A stretch of 64,000 nucleotides of DNA from Melieria omissa. Lineage: Eukaryota; Arthropoda; Insecta; Diptera; Ulidiidae. The notes below the pieces were generated by a model. It did no database searches, had not been told where the DNA came from, and saw nothing but the letters and a program-made list of their open reading frames with translations. The stretch covers positions 72,655,718-72,719,717 of the forward strand of contig OZ020267.1 of assembly GCA_963971225.1 (NCBI GenBank). Direction: 5' to 3'. Positions 1-11,400 of this stretch are shown here, piece by piece (the stretch's first letter is position 1; each line of letters opens with the position of its first letter). The position numbers were made by a program, and so were the translations under genes.

Positions 1-125
1 TTTACTTTAAAGAATAATAATTAATAATAATTGACTGGCACAACAGCCCGCAACGCGAGACTAAGGCCTAGCTTCCCGCGACCACCCGTGTTGTGCGTGT
101 GAATTTGTACGCGGGTGGAAAGAAT
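1..125 (-). other. Possible 3' end of an RTE-related retroelement, cut by the window edge
   Basis: Positions 32-50 (gactggcacaacagcccg) resemble the 3' tail of the intact RTE element near 18402-18420 (aactggccataacaacccg). They are preceded by an AATAAT-rich stretch that could be a short tandem tail. Farther in, CCACCCG near 92 and CGGGTGG near 111 can pair as a hairpin. No coding sequence follows, so this may be a RTE-derived SINE, a 5'-truncated copy or chance similarity. Confidence 0.25.
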
Positions 126-2958
126 GTGTAAAGTAATATTTAAATTAAATATTTTTTCCTTTTTTCATGTCAACCAATTGAAAATCTCTGATCTATAGTC
201 ATCTTTAATGCACACAATTGCCTCTATCCACCGTAGCTGCTTTCTGCCTTTAAACGCTGGAATTTTCCGCTTCGTGTTCACTCGCTTCTACTTTCTTATT
301 TCATCCCCTAAAGACACATACATAGCATATGCACAATAAGTAAGTGCTTGACATAAGCTGAAGAATTTAATCTAATCACCATTTCAATTCTCTGCCATAC
401 TCGTACGCTTCCTCTTTCGTTGCCAGCGTGAATGCCAGCAACGGCTGTCACTTGACTTCAAGAGCAGGAATTGTGCCGGCATTGTACCCGTACTTATGAT
501 AGAGCCATTATTGTTGTTGTTGTTGTTGTGAATGCTGCAACAGCTGCTGCTGGTGCAGTTGTTGCATTGCGTTCGTCATTAATCTTCGCGACTGACTGAA
601 AGCTGAAAAAGTAATTGCTTAGCAATTATCCTTTGAGTGCACAATGCAAAGCGTAAACACGAATGCAAGCTGGCTGCAACTGTTGTCCGATGGTGGCTGC
701 TGTGGGCGCACAGTGAGACTATGATTATGCTGCTGTGAGTACACAAGGCGATTGCTTAATTTAATTGCTGCCCCGCAGCTCTGCAGTCACTGCGACAGTC
801 TAATGTGAAAAATTAAAATTGTAACAACAAAACAAAAAACAAACACATTAGCACAACTTCTAATACTCAATTACTAAGTTTTCATTATGCACACAATGAC
901 GCTTAGCATACTTCTAGGCTGAGGCAATACTAATGAGGGTCACTGGATCTACATTAAAATTGTTCAAACAACTAGCGCTGAATTTGACATAATTGTGGAT
1001 ATGGGTTGAAAATTTCAACAGCTATATTGTGCAAAAAAACATTAATAATAATAATGTGAGAGTTTGCAAACAAAACGCTACTCATTTGCTATCGAAAGAG
1101 TTACAGCGGCAATACACAACGAAATAAAACCAATTGACATAAAGACAATGCGAAATTTACATATCTCTGGCATTAGCAAATCGTAAAATGTGCCGCGAAT
1201 GTAAATACAAACACAACAACACACACGCACAAACATAGAGATATCCACCACAGCGACTATAAATGCTGTAATCAAATAAGCAGCCGACGGCAGTGATATG
1301 CAGCTTTTCACACACACACACACACACATTAAACAACGAAAGCGATTTAATGGCACTTAATGTCGAGCGCGCATAGTGTGAAAATATATATGTAAGCAGG
1401 GGTGTGTGTGTATGTGCTGGGTATTGTATGGTGTTGGTGCTTATCTGTATATCTATGGGTTGGAAACGAGGGTGTGGGGTGTGATATATGCGCGTTAAAA
1501 AAGGCTTGCAGCACATTTGCCACGAAATTTTCATAGTCACTGTGTTTGGTGTGTGTGCTGTTGGCAAGTCAGTTCAGCTGTGCTGCTGACAATGAAATGT
1601 GTTATTTTATTACTTCCAAATACGCAAAGTTTAATTTAAGCTCAAACTATTTTTACCACATTTTTAAATTCTATACTCATTCTGTACTACTCTCTTCCAC
1701 TCTTGAAGCTGAGTCCTTTTTTAATTACGCAATTTTTACTTGAAAAATGCAAACAGCAAAAGTTCGAGTCAAAGGCAATGCGGCATTCATCGCTCTCAGC
1801 CTTTGATGTTAATTTTCATCAGCATCACTCATTTGACTTGTCACTTGTGCTGCGCTGCCAGCACTCAAAACACAGCGACGCACCACGGCTGAGTATCATT
1901 GTCCTCGCGCCTTTATTTGTGCAGCTCGCTAGCGTTTTCCTTGACGCAATGCACGTTGAATGCGTCCAATAGCGGTGCGCCGCATCATATTGCGCATTGT
2001 TGCCACACACCGCAACGGAAGGTTACGGCATAATTTCATTCACACAATTTACACGCATCCTTGAGCGACCCCAAAAACAAAAAAACAAATACAAAATAAC
2101 AACTACCGTCTACAACAACAGTGCCAACAATAAAGTAAAATACCTACAACCGTCCGACTGGCAAACCGCAAACGCAAAGGCAACAAAATGCCGCGTGTAC
2201 GTACAGTAAATTTTCATTTCTGATAATGTACGAGCACAATGCAAACACACACACACACACGCACACGCATAAATAGTGCATTAGTTATGCGAGCGCAAGG
2301 TTGCAACGTTGTCTCTGCTTTTACGTGTGCATTTGCATTTGGCGAGAATTTATGCCTTGCGGCAGATGTAGCCCCAAAAATAAACAAAAATATGATAAAT
2401 ATTCTGCAGAGCATCAGCCAACTGGCGGCCATTGCACGCGGAGCCTCGCAATGCGTTTGCCATGAATCCGCTTTTTTGCATGCAACTCACGCGTTAAGGT
2501 CAAATGCACTGGAATGTCGCGGCGTATTAATGGCACAGCAGCCACCTTACAATTCGTCATTGGTAAATAAGCATTTTTGAAAGCTGTTTAACTGCTGTTG
2601 GCAAATGCCAGACGAGCCCCTCAACAGTTGTCAGTGCAGTGTTGGAAAGCTCTCGAGAAAAACTTTGAGAGTAGAAATTTAAGTGAAAATAGAAAAAAAA
2701 AAATATTGTAAGAGTAAGTAAGAGGAAAGTAAGTAAGTAGTAAGAGGAAAGCTTAAAAAAATAGAAACAAAATTTTAATTGAGTGGAAGAATGGCAAATC
2801 GGCAAGAAGAATCACTCTTGCGGACATATTTTCCGAGGTATTTGTAGAAGACTCGCCTAACACAGTACACGAGTGGATTACAAATGAAATTAATGGAGCT
2901 GTCAATTATTTTTTTGGACAGCCTAAAGTGTATTAGACGATATTATTTAATAAACGAA
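126..2958. other. A+T-rich non-coding stretch, no gene recognised
   Basis: Small ORFs here are short, overlap on both strands and have no recognisable domain. Simple repeats are present: a TTG run near 511-528, a CA run near 1311-1328, a GT-rich stretch near 1400-1413 and another CA run near 2240-2265. I see no promoter, splice pattern or RNA gene I could defend. Confidence 0.6.
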
Positions 2959-2959
2959 A

Positions 2960-3062
2960 CAACGTCACATGAATAGGGGTTTTGGGAGTTCAAATCTCTT
3001 AAAATCTATGTTTGTTAAAAAAATCTGGATATAAAATATGGTTTCAAATATGGATTTTTTTT
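2960..3062 (+). repeat. Degraded fragment of the CAGTGG hAT-type MITE family
   Basis: The stretch with cacatgaataggggttttgg, a ttcaaatct block, then ataaaatatggtttcaaata parallels the copy at 17547-17692 (gttcaaaccccc, then acaaaatatgatttcgaaat). Both terminal inverted repeats are lost or unrecognisable. The call rests on order and spacing of short blocks, not on a computed alignment. Confidence 0.35.
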
Positions 3063-3079
3063 TTCTTGTTTACTCCTTT

Positions 3080-3548
3080 TCCATGTTCAGACAAGGCTAT
3101 GCCTTGTGCTGGTTACATTGATCAGTTGGAATTGTCTCCAGGGCAGGTGACTGTTACACCTGCAGGTGATTGTTAGTCGTAAGTGATGGGGCTGCCATCT
3201 ATCGCCGCTTAGTAAAAACGGCTCCGATGTTGTGAGCTACCGCTCACCGTAGCGCCATCTGTTGTGTAAAGGCGGTGACAGCAGGATGGTTTGGGACTTT
3301 GCTAAGATCGGTTTGGTGCGTTGTTTTTCGCTAATATTCGGTTCCCCTTACAGGCGTTGCTAGTGCACAGTGTAGACGTGGGAGTGAGTGAGAGGAGGAT
3401 TATCTGAGGGTTTATTGCTGTGCTAGGAAATATATAGAAATTAGGAAAAATTGGAAAAGTTAAAAGAATGCGGAACCATGCAGTCGAACCCACTACCTCT
3501 GGGATGATAGACTAGTGCACTCAAATATGGTATTGAGCTCAAAAGTTG
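3080..3548 (-). mobile_element. tRNA-derived SINE-like element
   Basis: Read on the minus strand, a tRNA-like head lies at about 3548-3465. It has a degenerate box A region (GAGCTCAATACC...GAGTGC) and a box B-like GGTTCGACTGC, spaced as in a tRNA with an extended internal part. The body continues to about 3080 with sequences such as ACAGATGGCGCTACGG. No clear target duplication or tail was found. It differs in sequence from the SINE at 33957-34415, so it would be a second family or a badly decayed copy. Confidence 0.4.
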
Positions 3549-3613
3549 TGTACTGAACCGCTCAGAAAAATCCAGTATGCTTACTACTTTCCGATTCCAG
3601 ATCTACTTTATAG

Positions 3614-4185
3614 TCCTAAAGTCTAGTAGAATATTTGATTTAATGTCCATCAATTTGGCTTTATTGGAAGGATAATTTTATGCCATTAATGTTTAAATAT
3701 GATTTCGGGCATGTGGCCGCCGCGGCTGGCTCGAATAAAGCCAATTCTACAGGTCCAATTTTCAACCACTTGGACAAAGCTCCAATTGCTCCTGTGCACG
3801 GTGGCGAATCGATTCATTCGGGTCCTCTTCAACATTTTGCTCTACAGCGGCAATTGTTTCTTCGGTGCGCACTGTTCGACGTCTCTGCGGATGCGTATTA
3901 TCACATAGAGTAAACGTAGTGCGAAAACGACCCATGGTTAACCGAACTAGCTCTGATGGACGATTATGTCGACCATAAAATGGACGGAGCTTGCGGTAAA
4001 CTTCGCGAACTGAACCATTATTTTCGAAATAAATTTGCATGATTTGCAAGCGTTGTTCTTTTGTCAACCTGTTCATGATGAAATGGCAAACCAAACTGAA
4101 CATAAATGACATTAGAGTTGCAAGATTTGACCACAAAATGCCAGTTTTATCTCTATTTGAAAAACAAACCTCTAAGAAAACACCC
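3614..4185 (-). mobile_element. Internally deleted Tc1/mariner-type element (DUF4817-type transposase)
   Basis: The minus-strand 5' end at 4185 reads TAGGGTGTTTTCTTAGAGG next to a TA target, typical of this dipteran family. The start of a transposase follows from 4076, but the catalytic core is missing. Sequence coding for the normal C-terminus (ending GHMPEIIFKH) reappears near 3728-3689, with a polyadenylation-like AATAAA beyond it. The left terminal repeat near 3614-3640 is diverged or lost. The element is therefore a non-autonomous deletion derivative. Confidence 0.7.
3686..4076 (-). pseudogene. Transposase with the catalytic core deleted
   Basis: Translation from the ATG at 4076 gives MNRLTKEQRLQIMQIYFENN and about 105 residues in all. 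These match the N-terminal helix-turn-helix region (DUF4817-like) of mariner-type transposases annotated in many insects. Around 3765-3780 the reading passes straight into the family's last 20-25 residues in another frame, ending at a stop at 3686-3688. All of the DDE/D catalytic domain between (normally over 200 residues) is absent. The product cannot be an active transposase; a DNA-binding fragment is the most that could be made. Family assignment is from remembered motif similarity, not from a search. Confidence 0.7.
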
Positions 4186-6585
4186 TATATTTCTTGAAAC
4201 ATCTTAAACACCAGCACTCTACAAACTTTGCTAATTTAACATGTATGGTTTGTGGCTTGAGATCTGCCAGGAAAAACAATGCATTTCCGTTCGTTGTAAC
4301 AATGCCGACTGTCTGACTTAACGCTGTGCGCCTTTCCTCATTTACGTAAAATGCATTTCCGGCGGAAAAATTAACATTTTAATGCCATACATTCAAATAC
4401 CCACACATGTATGTACAGACACAGACACAGATACAGACAAAGACACAGACATACAGATGTTACTCGTTGTAGAGAATTTCAGCAAAGCGTTTGTTTAATT
4501 CGTGTTGCTGCACAGAAACGGGTGATAGTGCTGTGACCGTTGACATTAGTAGTTTGTTGGTGGTTGGGTGGCATTGGATGTGTTGTTGTTTGCGGAAACG
4601 CAGAAAAAAATTAATACACAAATTCACGGCCTGCTGCACTTAACCTCAACGCCGGCAAACGAGACACCAGTAAAACGCTGAAAGACGGAAAACCATTACG
4701 AAGGACATACCATTTTACATACATGCATACACATACATATGCAATATGCCGTATGAATGGAAACAACAATAAAAAACTTGCACAAAGATACTTGGATGTG
4801 GATGTTGGCTGATTTATGTGCGCAGAGAAAAATTAACTACAAGCGATCGTTGGTGACTTTAGTTTGAACTAAAGAAATATAACGAATTTTAAAGGACACT
4901 CAATTATTTTATATATGTAGCAACTCGAAGGGTATCTAGTTTGTTGAAAATTATAAAAAACAAAGAGAGAGCTTTTATAGATATTTCAATATATATTTTT
5001 TGTATAGACACGCAACACTTTCCTCGTAGTTGTTTTGCATCAAAAGCTGATTTGCTTACATAATAAAATGCTTGAAAATTGCTTTTTAGAGGCCAATGTC
5101 AATGATGGCATGACAATTATGTTGATGGCTACAACACTCCAGTCAAATCCAATTAATCGTTTGAACAGTGGGAATCACCAAAGCCACCAATTATCTGCAA
5201 AGTAGTGCACAATCAACGCACTGCCAGACAATGCAACAAAATCCCTTAAACAAAAACCATGAGCTATTTTTCTAAACCCTCTCAAATACAAACACACACA
5301 CACACTCTACACATTCCCAAAAGCATTTTTATGCAAATGTATATTTAGTGTCTCGCGCGTGTCCGATTTAATGTGGCTATGGCAGATGTTGTTGTTTTCG
5401 CTGCCGTTGACGTTCTTTTTATTGTTGTTTTTGTTGTTGTTCATGTGCGTAACGCGTTAGGCGGCACTTCCTGGTGTTAAGCAGAATAATTGCACGTTAA
5501 TACATGGGGCAGCGCTACGATATGCCAAGAAAACACAAAAGAATTACGTTAAAAATGCAAAAACAACAACAACAACAATGAAGGGAAAAGTAAGCTGGTA
5601 AAGCAACAACAACAATAGAAGAAAATTAAAGCAAAGCACAAAAGCAGCATGGCGGAAATGTTGGCACACAAAGGAAACGAATATTTTGCAAGACACTCGC
5701 ATGCAGCCAACCGACGCACATACACACACCCATACATACACATCCGCAACAAATGAAAGGCTTTGCACGAGCGCGCATGGCGTATGAGTAACATTTAATT
5801 ATTTCTTGCCAAGGAGCGATTTGCATGCGGTTTTTTGTTGCTTTCCTCATGCGTGTTTTTTTTTTGTTTGTCTACTTCCGCCTCGCTTTGCACTAAGGAA
5901 ATGTAATTTCATGCCATACCATAAATTCCGCCCTCAATGCGTTGCTGACAACGCGAACATGAACGCCTGTGAAAGGTATTTTATGATATTTTTCTTTATT
6001 TTTGAGATCTAAAACAGCGCTAAGCTGAAAGGGCTGTTCTCTAATTACCGTGCAGACAGGTGGTAGCAGAGTTTTAATAATAGCAACCGGCTACCTGTTT
6101 GATGTTTCCGTCCGATAATTTTGTATTTGTTTTTAATATTTGTAATAGTTGTGTTCAGGCATCTTGTGTGAAGATGTCGTCAATGCGTGTTGAATCATTT
6201 TAAGTTGTTAAATTAATTTGAATTTTCCTTTTACAAAGTTTTAAGTGGGTCAAAGAATGTGCAATGGGAACATATTTTGTTTGTTAGAACTGCAAAGAGT
6301 GAGCCATCAAATTGTAAGCTGAGAAATTAGGTCCTTTAAGATATAAAAATGTACTATACACTCTTGAAATGTGCCACAAGTATGCAGTGCCACCAGTGCC
6401 TTAAATTTTCGTCGTTCTAGAGAAGTTCTCCCTCACCTGGGCAACTTTTTCTCGGATAATCTAGGAAATATAGCCAATAGAACTATTAGGCCGATGTAAT
6501 TGATTCAATGAATGAATGAGTCTACTAGGCTTTTTAAGATACTCGAACTCATTTAAAATGCAATCGAAATTCAAACATCGACAAA
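4186..6585. other. A+T-rich non-coding stretch, no gene recognised
   Basis: It contains ACAG-rich direct repeats near 4415-4455, a CA run near 5292-5305 and TTG/CAA runs near 5425-5440 and 5562-5578. The several overlapping ORFs around 5544-5850 are low-complexity on both strands and are best read as chance. No RNA gene or regulatory motif stands out. Confidence 0.6.
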
Positions 6586-6589
6586 ATGC

Positions 6590-6860
6590 TCCACAGCTAC
6601 TCAGAAATTACTCTTAGAGGGTTACAATTTATGACTGACCCGCACTAGTTTTCTCTGCTGAATATTTCTTTCGAACATACTTAAGCCTTAATTCTAACCC
6701 TTAATAGGGCTCCCATACAAAATGATCGTTTTCATAAAATGGGCAGCAATTTATTGCTTCCAGGTTGCCCCCAGACGTATCAAATATAGGAAACTAACAC
6801 GCGATCTTTAACCCTTAAGGGGGCTGCCATACAAAACCGCTCATTTTGAATGGAATTGGC
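6590..6860. repeat. Dispersed repeat with a short internal duplication
   Basis: The segment beginning cagctactcagaaatt near 6594, then agagggtta, recurs as cagctactcagaagtt near 39416 followed by ggagggtta and similar downstream blocks (tttctct, then gaatatttct versus agatattttt). Within it, ttaacccttaatagggctc (near 6697) and taacccttaagggggctg (near 6810), each followed by ccatacaaa, suggest a tandem copy about 110 bp apart. Confidence 0.5.
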
Positions 6861-6989
6861 TCTCACTTGCCAATGTAGTAAGTAAGTGATAAAGCATCCT
6901 ATCTCTGAAACAACTGAACCGATTTGAATAATTTTTTCAGTGATCGGCAATATTTTTTAATGCAAAAAATACAAAATTTATAAAAATTG

Positions 6990-8950
6990 CAAAAATTCAC
7001 GCCCAAAGGGTGTCCTCCATAGATACAAACGAATTTGTGAGGTTGTCAACTTTTTGGTTTCTACTAAATAACAATCAAAATGTATTCTCGAAATCCCATT
7101 AACCTACGCGTTTCTTTCATTTTACGCAAAAATTTGCTATAAGTAGACAATTTTTTCCAAAGCTCTAAGAGCTCACAACTTCTATGTTGTCTAATATTTG
7201 TTTCAGTTCTTTCGTCCAGTATTTCCAACTCACATTTTTTCAATACTTATTTTTATGAATAATTTTACTCTATTCTTTTTGTCCCTTCTTTGCAAGTAGA
7301 CATCGTAGTATGTTCATCTAACAAAGTACTTGACAACAATTTTTTTAAGTGCACGCCACATATTTCATTTGACAGAAGATATGGTCGATTAAATGCACGA
7401 ATGGACCCGAGCGAAACAATGATGGAAGCCCCAATGCTGCATAATTTCCTCATCAAGCATTGTTTGATATGCGACTTTGAGCTGCTGAAAAACAGACAGA
7501 CACACAGTGATCTTGAAGAACAAGGCAACGTTGATGTGCTGCCGTTTACATATGGAAATTATTAAGAGTTGAGTTAATAAATTGGCAGCAACAACAAGAA
7601 CTTAAGCATCAACTTTTGTAACTTGCAATGTAGTCCAACAATTTGAATTTATGCGCAAACGCTACTTAACAAAATGACAAAATAAGAGTTCCTAACATTT
7701 GAGTAGATAAGATTTGGTTGAATAGAAATGCTCCAAAAAATCCAATGCCAACAACTGATTAGCATAAAATTTCATGAAAGTATTCAATAAATTTAAGGGA
7801 AATTGTTTAACAAACATAAATGAAAAGTATGGAAAGTTTATATAATATTTTGTTATATTTTTCTCGCTCTTAATGTAAAGTTTTACTTTTAGTACAAAGC
7901 ATGTAATGGCACTGATTTCAAAGATATAAAAGATTTGCTTGTCCTCACAGTAATTGTGAGTGAGTAAAGTGTCGGCATTTGCAATTTTTTTTTAGCAATG
8001 CTATTATTAAAAAACTACAATGCACATTACACATCCACCAACTTCCGGTTATGCCAAAGAAAAACACAAACGGCCTGAGGCAATTTGCCTGGACCAAAGT
8101 AGCAGCTGGGGAATTGTGAATAAACCGCAGCCTTCAGCAGTGCATTTAAATTGTCACATTTGTTGCAAATGCGTAGGAACACAATACACACACACACAGA
8201 CAGAAAAACCTCGAGTTAAACAGAAAACAAGAGGAAATATGGCACAGCCCATAAAACATTTAAATTACCAAAAACAAAAACCAAAAAAAAAACACTATAT
8301 GGCAGACAGACAACCACGCACGCGGGACAGAAGCGAGCGGCAAGAAGTGAGCACCAGTAGTGCCGGAAAATTGCCAAATAGAAGCAAACGACGAATGTAG
8401 CAAAGTTGGCAAATATGTGTAGAAAAAAGAGAGAACATTTAATTAGCAGCATTTGTGGTCGTTTTATTTCATTTATTTTTTGTGCAGCGCCACAGCTTGA
8501 AAAAATAAAAAACGGGTTACTTTGCCACTGTCATCTCTCCGCTCTAAAAGCTAAACACTTTTGGTGAAAACCGAGCGACCGAAAATGGAAATGTTCATAT
8601 AAACAACGCAGACCAAATGGCAGTTGACGCAGGGTCGAGAGGGTGAGAGGGTGAGGGCAACAGTGGAATGCTTTATATTTGTCCACACATTAGCACGTTG
8701 CATATGCGCAGCATCGTTGCTTGTTGTTGTATTTGTTGTAACATTCAGTTGCCACAAAAAACACCTTAAACTTTTTGGCCAATAATGCTGCATAATTTGT
8801 GTTCGTTGGCTTATTTGTGACCTATGACTTGGGGTATTTTTTGTTGGAAAGTTTGAAAAAAATGTTTGCTATTGATCTTTGCTTTCAACTCATTTTTAAT
8901 TGAATGTTTAGACGAGCTTCAGAGGAGGAAATTGTTTTAGTGCGAATGGT
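6990..8950. other. Unassigned non-coding stretch
   Basis: The longest ORFs (7290-7565 plus, 91 codons; 8020-8400 plus, 126 codons) have no recognised domain. The second is lysine- and arginine-rich because the DNA is A-rich. Both overlap antisense ORFs of similar length. Simple CA repeats lie near 8186-8200. I see no supported gene. Confidence 0.55.
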
Positions 8951-9014
8951 TTGAACAAATTAACTAGTTTCTGAGTTAGCATTAACCTAACGATTTCATA
9001 GTGTTGAGAATTTA

Positions 9015-9115
9015 AGTTAAAGCTTAAATGCTTAAGGATCAATGACGCACATAGGGGAGGAGGGTTTGGGGGTTCAAATCCCCCAATCACAGAAATTGTT
9101 GGTACAAATTATGGC
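9015..9115 (+). repeat. Degraded fragment of the CAGTGG hAT-type MITE family
   Basis: The order caatgacgcacatagggg, gggggttcaaatccccc, ttggtacaaattatggcttc follows the copy at 17547-17692 block by block. The left terminal repeat is mutated (CAATGACGCACA instead of CAGTGGCGCACA) and the right end is missing. The ggttcaaatcc block imitates a tRNA box B but has no box A partner. Confidence 0.5.
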
Positions 9116-9720
9116 TTCCGAAAAAAAAAATTTACGCAAAAGCTGATAAGAATAATTTTTTAAGTGTTGAAATATTTTTGTTTTAATATTGGTTTTAGAA
9201 AATTAGAGCTTTGAAATATAGATTTTGATTTTTATTTAGACATCTTTTAACTTTGTGGCTTAAAATTGTTCACATTAAACGATTTTTTCCTAAAGAAATT
9301 TATGCAATTTATGACTCGAACTTCCCCTTCAAAAATATGAATTTGAGTTGGAAATACAACAATTGCATGAAAAATCTTTCAAATTTTTTTATCATTAAAT
9401 TCAAAGATGCCAGTTGAGTTGTGAGGATGAAAAAATAAATTTGCTTCGTTTTCTTTGTAATATCTTTTACTTTGAATGAAAATTCTTCACTTGTGTTGAC
9501 AATATAATTTATTTACTAATTTATATTATTTGTTTGGTCCTCATGGTTTCAATTGTTAATTGATGTTGAACAAGAAATATCGAAGAACACACTTCTACGC
9601 CATCCAATGTTGATTTTTCTCGAAGCAGGTGTAAATCCTGAAAAAATAAAGCTGAACCCGTGTTCAATTGCAATTGTATGCCGAATCCTTACCGACTAAA
9701 AACCATTCTGTCTCCAACCC
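9116..9720. other. A+T-rich non-coding stretch
   Basis: Mostly poly-A and poly-T rich DNA without ORFs of note. I see nothing in it beyond the sequence flanking the small ORF that follows. Confidence 0.55.
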
Positions 9721-9723
9721 GTG

Positions 9724-9990
9724 TTACAGGCGAAAACTGTTGAATTCATCGAGCGCATTTCCAGCTTTCATAGTTGGGCTCATAACTGCTGTTAGGATCA
9801 TCGCGTCCCACTGCTCCGCCGTTTCGAGCATTTGCTGATTGATCTGCCTGACGAATATTGATTGCAGTTCCTGTTTTTGCATTTCGTACCGAGAACATCG
9901 ATAGGAAACAGAGTCCTCACTTTCCTCCTCACCGATGCACAGGGTGTAGTATGGCTTCGTTTCGTTCTTGAAGCAGTACTGGTACGCCAT
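9724..9990 (-). CDS. Small ORF of unknown function (88 codons), possibly coding
   Basis: The ORF opens with MAYQYCFKNETKPYYTLCIG and ends NALDEFNSFRL. Its base composition is more balanced than its flanks, it has an acidic patch (EEESEDS) and several Gln/Glu, and it lacks the low-complexity look of the other small ORFs. Upstream on the minus strand the ATG directly follows acacacaccag, which could be a splice acceptor. An in-frame exon or a fragment of a retroelement gag-like protein is therefore possible. I recognise no domain, signal peptide or membrane segment, and a second ORF overlaps it in another minus frame. It may be chance. Confidence 0.25.
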   Translation of the reverse strand: MAYQYCFKNETKPYYTLCIGEEESEDSVSYRCSRYEMQKQELQSIFVRQINQQMLETAEQWDAMILTAVMSPTMKAGNALDEFNSFRL

Positions 9991-10129
9991 CTGGTGTGTG
10001 TGTTAGTGAACTTATTGGGTGAGTCGAATCCTTGTAGCACAAACCACTACCGGATATGTGACACTGCTTTAACGGCACAAAACGACTGCCAAAAGCAGGA
10101 AAAAGGTTTCTGTTCTGATTACAGATGAT

Positions 10130-10980
10130 TTTTTTGGAAGCATTTCGAACGAAAAGTTGTGTGGAAAGCGTTAATTTTGTGCAAAAGCTATCAAAAATTT
10201 CATTTGAATGAATGCGTTTAAAGCTTTCAAAGTGCTCGTAGCTTCTGAAAGCTTCTTAAGCTTGGTGAAGTTTACGTAAGGTTTCAACTCATCAGTGGTG
10301 AGTATAAGTGTGTTTTAAGCCTTATACAAATAATTTTAAAGCTTTTATATGAGCTTTAACTATAAACACATCACAGGTTCTGAAACAAACTTCTTTTGTT
10401 CTTGAGTTTCTGTGCTTCTACACAGCAATCACAACTTTGTTTTATACAGCTTTTTTGATGCAGTTTTTTTTATACAGCTTTGTCCGATGGATTTATGGTT
10501 TCTGTGGTAAAATTTCATGGGTGTTAGACAAGAAGCATGGCACTGCTTTTGTGCCTCAAATTTGCTGATATCTTTGAAACTGCTATAAATCACACAACAC
10601 TGACATTCGGTACGAACTTTCTTTTTTGACGCAACCTTCGCTTGGAAAGATTAAGAGAATGAAAAAGGCATTGCACCAAGATCTCATGTAAAATCTTGAT
10701 AGCATATGTCGAAATAATACAAAATACGAGTCAATTTTTTTATAATAGTAATATTATCAGTTCTTGTGATTAATTAGGCATTAAAAAATGATTAAAAACA
10801 CAGAAGACTTTCCTTCAGAAAACCACACAATAAAAAAAAAAATACCTCATTAAGTTTTCCTCCATTGGAAATTCGAGTCGTAAATGACCGTTGAAACAGT
10901 TGTTACTCTGAATTTATGGTCACCTCGTAATATCAGCAATCACAGTACTGTGATCTCGATTATCAAACCCCAACCATTTC
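10130..10980. other. A+T-rich non-coding stretch
   Basis: No ORF, RNA gene or clear repeat recognised. A short imperfect duplication of tttatacagctttt lies near 10440-10485. Confidence 0.5.
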
Positions 10981-10984
10981 TTAC

Positions 10985-11400
10985 TGTAAAAATTTGCTTA
11001 CAAACTCATTGTGAGTCAATCGAAACGTGATACTTTTCAGGTCCTGGAAAATTTTACTCCCTAAACTCTGTAGCCATGTTCATGATTTTTAATTGGTAAC
11101 TATTTCAGAGGCTTTTAAAAACACCCAAACTGAAGTTTTTACATGTTAAACCTTTTTTAAAGAATTATTTTGTCATCAAAAAATTTCTTTACAAACAAAT
11201 GAACACCATTTTGGGCCAATCGAAACGTGATACTTTTTAGGTCCTGGAAAATTGTACACTCTAAACTTCATCTCCACTTGTTAGCCATGTTCATGATTTT
11301 TAATTAGTAACTATTTCAGAAGGTTTCAAAAACACCCAACTGACATCTTCACATGTTACAAAATTTTTCAAATTTTGTTTCGTCATGGAAAAACTATTTA
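10985..11400. repeat. Tandem duplication, unit about 200 bp
   Basis: Two diverged copies follow each other. CAATCGAAACGTGATACTTT occurs at 11017 and 11217. Each is followed by aggtcctggaaaatt, then tagccatgttcatgattttt, then taactatttcaga and aaaacaccca. The copies differ by substitutions and small indels, so the duplication is not recent. Confidence 0.85.

Noticed and set aside
9058..9085. tRNA-like box B (ggttcaaatcc)
   Set aside because: No box A or cloverleaf; the block belongs to the hAT-type MITE family, where it recurs in other copies.
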